DNA from: Gammaproteobacteria bacterium
GTDB lineage: Bacteria; Pseudomonadota; Gammaproteobacteria; Steroidobacterales; Steroidobacteraceae
Assembly: GCA_029857655.1 (NCBI GenBank)
Contig: JAOUGR010000081.1
Location: forward strand, 1 to 8,118
DNA length: 8,118 nt
Direction: 5' to 3'
This document shows, piece after piece, positions 1-5,436 of the stretch. The notes beneath the pieces were generated by a model. That model had not been told where the DNA came from. It was given only the letters and a program-made list of their open reading frames with translations, and made no database searches. The translations under genes and the position numbers were made by a program. Position 1 is the first letter of the stretch; the number at the start of each line of letters is the position of its first letter.

Positions 1-435
1 CAGCTGGTCGTTAGTGGGGCCGATCTCGAACGGTGTCGCTGTGTCGTCAAATGTACGTTTCGGAATGGCGTCGTAGAACAGCCGGGCGGAAAAGATTCCT
101 TCCTTGCCGATCGTTACCGCCGCGTCACGCGAGTCCAGGCCGAGCTTGTGGCCCTCGTAGGCGACGTACCAGCCTGATTCCGCGCGCGACTTGCCGTTGA
201 CGTCGGCAATCGCGTAGCCGCCGCTCTGGTCGAGGCCGGTGTAGTCGCCGAACTTTGCCGAGCCGTCACTGACGTTGAGGGCACCGACCGTCGCAGTGAC
301 CTCGCTGCCGATCTGGAAGGGGCATCGCTCGCACTTCCATTCGGAAGTGTCGATCTCGGCCGGCAACGCGGCCCGGAGCGGCGACAGAATCGCTGCGACC
401 GCGCCCGCCAGCAGGAGATTGCGTGAGCCTTTCAT
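1..435 (-). CDS. mtrB: MtrB/PioB-family outer-membrane beta-barrel protein, 5' part only
   Basis: This is the N-terminal 145 residues of an outer-membrane porin-like barrel; the reading frame is open to the left edge. Family members sheath a periplasmic decaheme cytochrome so that electrons can cross the outer membrane. Visible features are a signal peptide (basic MKGSR, hydrophobic residues 7-18, likely cleavage near A22-A26), a CxxC pair at C35/C38 (WKCERC), which is a known N-terminal hallmark of MtrB, and the typical KFGDYTGLDQSGGYAIAD stretch that opens the barrel. The ATG at 435 is chosen because AAAGGA lies at good spacing upstream and the signal peptide starts directly; an in-frame ATG at 456 would add 7 residues. 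It lies 45 nt after the mtrA-like stop, so the two are probably co-transcribed. Full family proteins are roughly 650-900 residues, so most of the barrel is missing here. Family assignment is fairly firm; direction of electron flow is inference. Confidence 0.82.
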   Translation of the reverse strand, partial: MKGSRNLLLAGAVAAILSPLRAALPAEIDTSEWKCERCPFQIGSEVTATVGALNVSDGSAKFGDYTGLDQSGGYAIADVNGKSRAESGWYVAYEGHKLGLDSRDAAVTIGKEGIFSARLFYDAIPKRTFDDTATPFEIGPTNDQL

Positions 436-480
436 GTTGTCCTTTGAGCCGTTCATTTGGCTATCCCGCTGTCAGGCCGC

Positions 481-1467
481 TCACCGGGTGAGGCTGCGCC
501 CCGACGGATGATTGGAGCCATGGACCTGCGCATGGCAGTTGGTGCAGCTGCCCGCCACCACCGCCGGCGAGGGTGCCGCGCCGCCCGGCAGCCCGCTCGG
601 GCCGTAGGCGACGGACGGATGGCCCGTGGCCGAGTGGCACGTCTGGCACAGGAACGGTGGGCGCTGCTTCAGCATCGCCGGATGGATCGACCCGTGCTGG
701 TCGTGGCACAGCGTGCAGTCCTCGGCGACCGGCGCGTGCTCCCACACGAACGGACCGCGGAGGTCCGCGTGGCAGGAGTAGCAGGTCTCGTTGACCGTTG
801 CGCCCTTCAGCGCCGCCTTGGTCGTCGAGCCGTGCGGCTGATGGCAGGACGAGCAGGCCATCTCGCCCTGGCGGATGGGATGCGCATAGGGCTTCAGCGA
901 GTTCGCTTTCTGCGTCTTGTGGCAGTCAAAGCAGACCTCCGCCTGGGTGCCGGTGCGCAACACCTGGTCGGCCGGGTCATGCACTTTGTGGCAGTCGGCG
1001 CAGGACAGCCCGGCCGAAGCATGGCCCGAAGCCGCCCACAGGTGCTTGGTGCTGGACTCGTGACAGCCGAGGCACATGCCGTTCCGCGTCTCGACGCTGG
1101 CCTTGGAGTCCGGCGTGAAGCGAATGACTTGCGACAGCTTTCCGTCGGTCAGGGTCATGCTGGCATGCAGAGCACCCGGGCCGTGGCAGGATTCACACTG
1201 CAATTGCCCGTGGCCGAATGGCGCGTCCGCATTGCCGGGAGCGCCGTGCTTGGTCTTGAAGATACTCTCGACTTTGGCGTTGCCGTGGCAAGCAAGGCAG
1301 GTGTCCGCGCCCTTCTCGCTGTACGTTGGCGCCGAAGCCGGGTCGTCCGCGGCCAGGCTCGCGTGCGGGACGCCGAGCAGGCCCAGACCTGCAACTACCG
1401 CCAGTGCGGCGCCCCAGGCGAGATCAGTCCGGTGGAGTCTACGACCGAAGCGGATGGTGTATTTCAC
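481..1467 (-). CDS. mtrA: MtrA/DmsE-family periplasmic decaheme c-type cytochrome
   Basis: A 328-residue exported cytochrome with ten CxxCH haem-attachment motifs, at residues 57, 91, 132, 156, 179, 205, 229, 251, 274 and 308. Length, haem number and the C-terminal CHAQVHGSNHPSG motif match MtrA of Shewanella (about 333 residues, ten haems) and DmsE. A signal peptide is visible: basic N-region with RR at 9-10, hydrophobic residues 17-33, likely cleavage after ASLA at 36-39. It should form a haem wire plugged into the MtrB-type barrel encoded next and pass electrons between the periplasm and the surface cytochrome. The start is GTG at 1467; an in-frame TAA at 1495-1497 excludes a longer protein, and there is no strong Shine-Dalgarno sequence. 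It follows the mtrC-like stop by 52 nt, a gap filled by a strong hairpin. Alternatives such as MtoA/PioA are the same superfamily; the MtrC-like neighbour favours an MtrCAB-type system. Confidence 0.92.
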   Translation of the reverse strand: MKYTIRFGRRLHRTDLAWGAALAVVAGLGLLGVPHASLAADDPASAPTYSEKGADTCLACHGNAKVESIFKTKHGAPGNADAPFGHGQLQCESCHGPGALHASMTLTDGKLSQVIRFTPDSKASVETRNGMCLGCHESSTKHLWAASGHASAGLSCADCHKVHDPADQVLRTGTQAEVCFDCHKTQKANSLKPYAHPIRQGEMACSSCHQPHGSTTKAALKGATVNETCYSCHADLRGPFVWEHAPVAEDCTLCHDQHGSIHPAMLKQRPPFLCQTCHSATGHPSVAYGPSGLPGGAAPSPAVVAGSCTNCHAQVHGSNHPSGRSLTR

Positions 1468-1476
1468 GGTCGTTAC

Positions 1477-1514
1477 CGCCGTCCGGCACCGGGCTTACCC
1501 GATGCCGGACGGCG
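1477..1514 (-). promoter_or_regulatory. Intercistronic 17-pair hairpin between mtrC-like and mtrA-like genes
   Basis: Bases 1477-1488 and 1503-1514 are perfect 12-bp inverted repeats. Inside them 1490-1493 pairs with 1498-1501, leaving a 4-nt loop. The single DNA mismatch (1489/1502) becomes a U-G wobble in the minus-strand RNA, so the stem has 17 continuous pairs with a UAAG loop. It begins 5 nt after the mtrC-like stop codon and ends 9 nt before the mtrA-like GTG. No U-tract follows, so it is not a classic terminator. Its 3' arm contains the only GGA-type ribosome-loading sequence, so it may limit mtrA translation or protect mRNA ends; function is inference. Confidence 0.7.
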
Positions 1515-1519
1515 CTCCC

Positions 1520-4498
1520 TCAGTTGTAGCGGTATTCGCCGACGCGATGCTTGATCTTGACATCCTGGTCCCGGCCCTGGCCATGGCACAGCTGGCAGGT
1601 CTCGACCGGGTTGATTGTCGAGCCGTCCGCGTTCTTGGTCGCCGCGAAGTTGCCGCCGTTCTGCTCCATGTGCGTCCTGGCAATGCCGGAGTCGTGGCAG
1701 CCGGAGCAGATCGCCGCATTCGGCGACATCGCCGTGTCGTCAACCGTCGTGCTCAGCGAGTCGATGCAGGCCTGAAACAGGTACGCACCCGTCGTCGGGT
1801 CGCGGTTGGCGTTCGCGCCGACACAGCCGGGGCCAGACGCGATCGAGGTCGCGAACACCGCCGCCGGGTCGACCGGGTAGTAGGTGTTGGGCTTGTGGCA
1901 GCCCTCGCAATTGTTGAGCTTGCCAGGGTATCCGAGCTCCTCGGGCACGGCATCGAAGTAGAATCCGTGCGAATGCAGCTTGTGGATCATGTGCTTGAAG
2001 TCGAACACTTCATTTGTGTTGACTTCCGCCGACTGGATGTTCGTGGGGTTGTGGCAGGTCGCGCACAGCTCAGTGTTGCTGGTGCGATTGTTGCCGTGCA
2101 GTGACAGGTTCTTGTGGCAGTCGTTGCAGCGATTGACGTCGACAATCGCACGGCGGGGCGTGGGCGACGCGTCGTTGAAGTTGAATACCACGCCAGCCGA
2201 CGAGGCGATCGGTAGCCGCGTGACGATTGGCGTAAACGACGGCTGCGCCGCACTCATCGCATAGATGCGGCCCTCGATGAACGCTTCGGCCGAGCCGCCG
2301 AACGCCGCGGCCGGCATCGAGTAGGGCAGCGCGCGGGTGTACGTCCCGTCGACGTTCGCGACCGCCGGGTTGGCGGCCTGCGGTGGCAGGCCGACCGGGA
2401 CGGTGGTCCAGTAGTTCGCACCACCGTAGCCAGTGAAGGCTGCGAAGGCCGTGCCGTCGACCACGATCGAGAAGGTCGTGGCGCTGACACGCGTGACCGT
2501 GTAGACGTTGCTGTTGAGGTTGGTGCCGAAATCACCCGGCATGACGGCGAACTTCACCGACTGTCCGGTCTGCAGGTTGTGGCTGGCATTGGTCGTGAAC
2601 ACGATCGGGTTGGCGCTGGTCGCCGCCGTAATGGTCAGGTTCGGCCTGAACGACGTCGCGGGCGTCATCGGTGACGTGCCCACCTGGCCTTGCAGGAGCG
2701 GCGTAGTCACCCAAGTGCCCGGGACATTGTTGACCGTCGCCGTCGTCCAGCCGGGAACCGTCGGCGGAGCCGACTGTATGGTCGCAAAGTTTCTCGTCGT
2801 CCAGCCGACGCGCGCGGTCATCGCCGAGCCCGAATTCAGGCCAAACTCGGGGTCGGTCAGCTTGATCACGGTCGGTGTGCTCGGACAGGTGCCCGTCGAG
2901 CTGAAACCCTCGGCACACTTCGTGATCTTGGCCGTGACCAGCGGGAACTCGCCCGGCAGGACCTTGCAGCCCTTGGTTGCGGGGGGGCAGGCCGTCGCCC
3001 CCGGCGTGCCGTCGGCCTGCACGGCCGCGACTTTCACGACCTCGAACTTGTAGTTCGCCGCAAGACGTTCCTCGGGGTCGAACATCGCCACCGGGAGGTT
3101 CGCCACGGGATCCCACATCCGCCACTTGCCACCGTCAATGTTGGAGTTCTGACCGTGGCAGTCGAGACACTGTGTGTTGTCCACCTGCTCATGGCCGCCC
3201 TGGACGGTGGCGGTCGAGTCCGTGGAGACGGAGTAGATGCGACCGGATGCGTCCAGCTTCGCAGTCGGGTCGGCCCAGAAGTCCGTCGGGTCGGCCGGGT
3301 TGTCGCCGTCGTGGCAGGTGCCGCAGACGGTCTTATTGGAGTAGCTCTTCCAGTGGTCAGCGTCGGGCGCGTCGGCGACGCTCTCACGATGGCAGGTCTG
3401 GCAATTGCGCTGATCCTGCGGGAACACGATTTCCTTTGCGTCAAACAGCGAACCGCCGTAGCCGTAGATGCTGTAGCCGTTGGGGCTGAACAGCTTGCTG
3501 CCGCGGTGGATCTTGTGGATCATCACCTTGAAGTCGACGGAGTTGCCGCTCTGCGGGTCCGTGGTGTACGGGTTGTGGCAGGTTACGCAGTACTGCACGT
3601 CGGAGCGGGCGCCGCCGTGGAGATTCAGCTGGTCGTGGCACGCGTCGCAGGCCGTGTTCGAGGCGATGTCGCGTGTCAGGAAGCCGCTCGTGGCGCCGTC
3701 CGAGGGTCGCCAGGTGTACACACCGTTGGTCGAGGCGATATAGATCGAATCCTCGGAGCAGGTGACGTCACCCGCTGCGCAGCCCGTCACCGCCGCATTG
3801 CGGTACACGCGGAACTCCATGCCCAACCGGTGGGTCAGCGTCGAATCGTACACCGGTGCCGTCGGGTCGTTCGGGTCCGCGGCAGTGATGTTCTTGGCCA
3901 TCTTGTAGACGTAGACGCCGCCGCTGCTGGCAGCGGCCGGACAGTTCGCCGCAATAGCCGGGGGCGCGGGACGCGGATCCGGCGCCGACGAGCAGTCCAC
4001 GAACGTGCCGGCGCTCATGGCCTCGGTGGTCGCCTGCAGTGCGTTCCGCGTGCCGGGCCAGGTGACACCCGCGGGCGGCGTTCCGAGCAAAGCGATCGTA
4101 TTCGTATAAGCACGCCACTCGCTGGACGCCCCGCCCACGCTCGGGTACAGCCTGGCCATGACGACGCGCGACGCAGCAGCCGCGAGTCCCCTGCGCCCGA
4201 GGCCGTTCTCGTCCTTCAGCGTGAAGACGATGACTGGCTTGCCGTCGGCCGGAATGGTGACGCTGCTGGTTGCGGCGGTCATGAACTTGACGCTCGAAAT
4301 GCCGTTCGAGTCCACCAGCGGCAGGGTGCCAGAGGCTCCCGTTCCGCCCGTGCCACCCGTGCCACCCGTGTCGCCGGGAGGGCCGGCGACGCCTGGGTTG
4401 CCATCTTCGCCGGCGCAGCCGGCGAGTGCGGCGAGTAACAGACCTGCCAGCGTGATGCTGAGCAGGCGCCCGAATGAACTGTGCTTTGTGGCGAACAT
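1520..4498 (-). CDS. mtrC: OmcA/MtrC-family decaheme outer-membrane lipoprotein cytochrome
   Basis: A 992-residue lipoprotein cytochrome, probably the cell-surface terminal of the conduit that exchanges electrons with minerals, metals, shuttles or electrodes. Order of parts: signal peptide with lipobox LAGC (C28); Gly-X-Y tract about 33-57; beta-rich domain I (60-275); five CxxCH at 284, 304, 366, 392 and 444; a long haem-free middle region (about 480-785); five more CxxCH at 791, 812, 864, 931 and 968. Two pentahaem modules, each with the LxLHGxxR...CHNP...MIHKxH pattern, are the family signature. It is longer than Shewanella MtrC (about 670) because domain I and the middle region are enlarged. 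The start is ATG 4498, placed by AAAAAGGAG 12 nt upstream and the signal peptide directly after; an in-frame ATG at 4642 would put 48 non-signal residues in front. It is the first gene of the operon. Family is firm; substrate is unknown, and the choice of mtrC over omcA rests on gene order. Confidence 0.9.
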   Translation of the reverse strand: MFATKHSSFGRLLSITLAGLLLAALAGCAGEDGNPGVAGPPGDTGGTGGTGGTGASGTLPLVDSNGISSVKFMTAATSSVTIPADGKPVIVFTLKDENGLGRRGLAAAASRVVMARLYPSVGGASSEWRAYTNTIALLGTPPAGVTWPGTRNALQATTEAMSAGTFVDCSSAPDPRPAPPAIAANCPAAASSGGVYVYKMAKNITAADPNDPTAPVYDSTLTHRLGMEFRVYRNAAVTGCAAGDVTCSEDSIYIASTNGVYTWRPSDGATSGFLTRDIASNTACDACHDQLNLHGGARSDVQYCVTCHNPYTTDPQSGNSVDFKVMIHKIHRGSKLFSPNGYSIYGYGGSLFDAKEIVFPQDQRNCQTCHRESVADAPDADHWKSYSNKTVCGTCHDGDNPADPTDFWADPTAKLDASGRIYSVSTDSTATVQGGHEQVDNTQCLDCHGQNSNIDGGKWRMWDPVANLPVAMFDPEERLAANYKFEVVKVAAVQADGTPGATACPPATKGCKVLPGEFPLVTAKITKCAEGFSSTGTCPSTPTVIKLTDPEFGLNSGSAMTARVGWTTRNFATIQSAPPTVPGWTTATVNNVPGTWVTTPLLQGQVGTSPMTPATSFRPNLTITAATSANPIVFTTNASHNLQTGQSVKFAVMPGDFGTNLNSNVYTVTRVSATTFSIVVDGTAFAAFTGYGGANYWTTVPVGLPPQAANPAVANVDGTYTRALPYSMPAAAFGGSAEAFIEGRIYAMSAAQPSFTPIVTRLPIASSAGVVFNFNDASPTPRRAIVDVNRCNDCHKNLSLHGNNRTSNTELCATCHNPTNIQSAEVNTNEVFDFKHMIHKLHSHGFYFDAVPEELGYPGKLNNCEGCHKPNTYYPVDPAAVFATSIASGPGCVGANANRDPTTGAYLFQACIDSLSTTVDDTAMSPNAAICSGCHDSGIARTHMEQNGGNFAATKNADGSTINPVETCQLCHGQGRDQDVKIKHRVGEYRYN
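2423..2641 (-). other. Phage-tail-like beta domain inserted in the MtrC-like protein
   Basis: Residues about 620-692 of the cytochrome read as a compact repeat-type beta module: ITAATSANPIVFTT, then a HNLQTGQSVKF turn, then NSNVYTVTRVSATTFSI and a closing VDGTAFAAFTGYGG. From memory, this order (ANP-V-T, H-L-TGD-V, N-Y-V-V--TTF-L, DGT-Y-AYT-GG) is the pattern of small domains common in phage tail and baseplate proteins, sometimes annotated as 'E1 FCCH-like'. It lies in the haem-free region between the two pentahaem modules, so it could be a surface binding or spacing domain. Resemblance is by eye only. Confidence 0.5.
4338..4370 (-). repeat. 9-bp tandem repeats encoding the Gly-X-Y tract
   Basis: The unit CCCGTGCCA (plus strand) occurs at 4347-4355 and 4356-4364, with a partial copy at 4365-4370 and a diverged copy at 4338-4346. 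On the minus strand they encode the Gly-Gly-Thr repeats just after the lipidated cysteine of the MtrC-like protein. Repeats in phase with codons can gain or lose units without breaking the frame, so linker length may vary among strains. Confidence 0.6.
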
Positions 4499-4583
4499 GG
4501 CGGTTCGCTGCTCCTTTTTGTCGCCGCGCCCGGTCGCGGCCCTGAACCCACGCGTCCCCGCACCCGTGCGGTTACGCGACTGC

Positions 4584-4654
4584 GGTGCTCGAAAAAGACC
4601 CCGGGGGACCGTTTCGACACCGACCTGCGGGCTGTCCGTCATGGCACCGCAGGT
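4584..4654 (-). promoter_or_regulatory. Two adjacent hairpins in the mtrC-like leader
   Basis: In the minus-strand transcript the first hairpin pairs ACCTGCGG (4623-4630) with CCGCAGGT (4647-4654), an 8-bp stem with a 16-nt loop. The second pairs GGTG-c-TCGAAA (4584-4594) with TTTCGACACC (4612-4621), ten pairs with one bulged base and a small C/G-rich inner stem. They sit side by side in the long untranslated leader, 85-156 nt before the ATG. They could affect mRNA stability or attenuation. I recognise no riboswitch or known RNA family. Confidence 0.35.
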
Positions 4655-4712
4655 TTTCTGTCTTTGAACCGCCGATTTCCACGAGGCGGAACTTCACGAA
4701 TTCACCACAGCA

Positions 4713-4754
4713 ATGATAGAGGACGGGAATGGCTGGGGCCCTGATCTGGGTCAA
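4713..4754 (-). promoter_or_regulatory. Candidate FNR/ANR-dependent class II promoter of the mtr operon
   Basis: The minus strand carries TTGACCCAGATCAG at 4754-4741, which matches the FNR/ANR consensus TTGAT-N4-ATCAA at 8 of 10 positions (core TTGA-N6-TCAG). Downstream is TATCAT at 4718-4713, five of six matches to the sigma-70 -10 box. The centres are 32 bp apart, which places the box at -41.5 if transcription starts near 4706. That is the geometry of class II FNR/CRP activation, where a good -35 is not needed. It would give a leader of about 208 nt. Both motifs are read from the sequence; regulation by oxygen is inference. Confidence 0.45.
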
Positions 4755-5040
4755 CTCTGGAAAGCGCGAGTTTAGACGGGCAAATGCGGGATTTCCCGGC
4801 CCGGTTTTCCAACAGGAAATCGCGCTTTCACCCGACCATTTGCGCTGGAATACGGATTTTGCGCGGTTGGTACGCAGCAACACCGGGGCACGCGCCTCGG
4901 ATAATGGGCGGCTCGCAAGATTCGGCCCCAGATTGCCGAGAATCGCAGCCAGCTCCGCCGCGCGCTGCCGTGCCGGCCTCCAATGGATGGTGGCGGGATC
5001 GCCGGCCAACGACGTCGTCGGCCTGGCGAAGCGGTTCCTG
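4755..5040. other. Gene-free stretch with inverted repeats
   Basis: Open frames exist on both strands here, but none gives a protein I recognise and none has a convincing start with a ribosome binding site. The left part contains inverted repeats: GAAAGCGCGA (4760-4769) with TCGCGCTTTC (4820-4829), and GCAAATG (4780-4786) with CATTTGC (4837-4843). These lie just upstream of the candidate FNR box and could be a binding region or the remains of a small repeat element. I see nothing definable between about 4860 and 5040. Confidence 0.4.
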
Positions 5041-5066
5041 AAAAATAAATTACGCGGCGGACCGCG
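5041..5066 (-). terminator. Candidate Rho-independent terminator
   Basis: On the minus strand the stem CGCGG-TCCG-CCGCG (5066-5053) has five G-C pairs and a 4-nt loop, followed at once by TAATTTATTTTT (5052-5041). It would stop transcripts coming leftward from the LysR gene through the rpoD fragment before they reach the mtr promoter. The stem is short, so strength is uncertain. Confidence 0.42.
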
Positions 5067-5146
5067 GCGATGTACCGCGATGTGTCAGGTATCGAGTATT
5101 TTTCGCCTCCCGGTCGGCGGGGTTCTCCGTCGGGATTGCGCTGGCG

Positions 5147-5332
5147 TTGAGCGGGGTTTCCCGGCTGCTGGCGGATCGCACGGCGCCGATCGCGTTTTTC
5201 GCATTGCAGTCGTGCGAAACTGTCGATCTGGATTCCGTTGCGCTTCAGAAGGACAACTGGGGTGGCAAGGTCCGTGCCGTGCTGGCAAAGCGTCTCGGCA
5301 CGCCCACGATTCCGCAGATATTTGTCGGCGCC
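5147..5332 (+). pseudogene. Glutaredoxin-like remnant without active site
   Basis: The frame starting near 5147 (no convincing start codon or ribosome binding site) reads APIAFFALQSCE, then directly TVDLDSVALQKDNWGGKVRA, then LGTPTIPQIFVGA. The TIPQIFVG block is the conserved cis-proline region of glutaredoxins, and DLDSVA-Q-D--GGK-RA matches the segment before it in bacterial glutaredoxin-domain proteins. In intact relatives, about 20 residues carrying the CxxC active site and helix 1 separate FFAL-WCE from the DLDS strand; here they are absent. Homology stops after VGA at about 5332, where the GGxxD glutathione-binding end should follow, and the rpoD fragment begins 8 bases later on the opposite strand. 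It therefore looks like a dead gene with an internal deletion and a lost 3' end. Assignment rests on remembered motifs. Confidence 0.6.
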
Positions 5333-5340
5333 CGCCCGCT

Positions 5341-5436
5341 TCAATCCTCCATCAGGAAACAGCGCAGCTGCTCGCTGCGGCTGGGGTGCCTGAGTTTCCT
5401 TAGCACCTTCGCTTCCATCTGCCGGATGCGCTCGCG
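5341..5436 (-). pseudogene. rpoD: Fragment of the rpoD (sigma-70) 3' end
   Basis: Reading the minus strand directly after the LysR stop codon gives 31 residues and a TGA (5341-5343) that match the extreme C terminus of the housekeeping sigma factor RpoD. They start [12 protein letters not shown], continue [10 protein letters not shown] and end LRCFLMED. This is the end of region 4.2, which recognises the -35 box. Against the E. coli RpoD tail as I remember it, only about five positions differ (for example I to M, A to V, S to C). No start codon or upstream sigma-factor sequence exists: the codon before the first Arg is the LysR stop. It cannot be a functional sigma factor. It is either a displaced or duplicated tail left by recombination, or the scar of an element that integrated at the rpoD 3' end. 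Confidence 0.82.

Noticed and set aside
1477..1514. Hairpin between mtrC- and mtrA-like genes as an intrinsic terminator
   Set aside because: No U-tract follows in the minus-strand RNA (GUAACGACC), so termination is unlikely; kept as a regulatory or processing hairpin.
457..1554. Long plus-strand open frame (365 codons) opposite the mtrA-like gene
   Set aside because: It is a GC-rich shadow rich in Arg and Ala with no recognisable domain, while the opposite strand encodes ten CxxCH motifs and a signal peptide.
2690..4438. Plus-strand open frame of 582 codons opposite the mtrC-like gene
   Set aside because: It is antisense to ten-haem coding sequence, has shadow-type composition, no ribosome binding site and no family resemblance.
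4499..4642. Longer start of the MtrC-like protein at ATG 4642
   Set aside because: It would place 48 Arg/Gly-rich residues before a clear lipoprotein signal peptide; ATG 4498 has AAAAAGGAG upstream and fits export.
4572..5009. Minus-strand open frame of 145 codons upstream of the mtrC-like gene
   Set aside because: No recognisable family and no good start signal; it would overlap the predicted promoter, leader and the beginning of the operon.
4729..5403. Plus-strand open frame of 224 codons
   Set aside because: No domain was recognised; it crosses the FNR-box region, the terminator candidate, the glutaredoxin remnant (in another frame) and the rpoD fragment.
5345..5403. Apparent glutaredoxin C terminus ([10 protein letters not shown]) in a shifted plus frame
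   Set aside because: At first it looked like a frameshifted end of the glutaredoxin, but the bases are explained better as the complement of the rpoD tail, which matches far more strongly.
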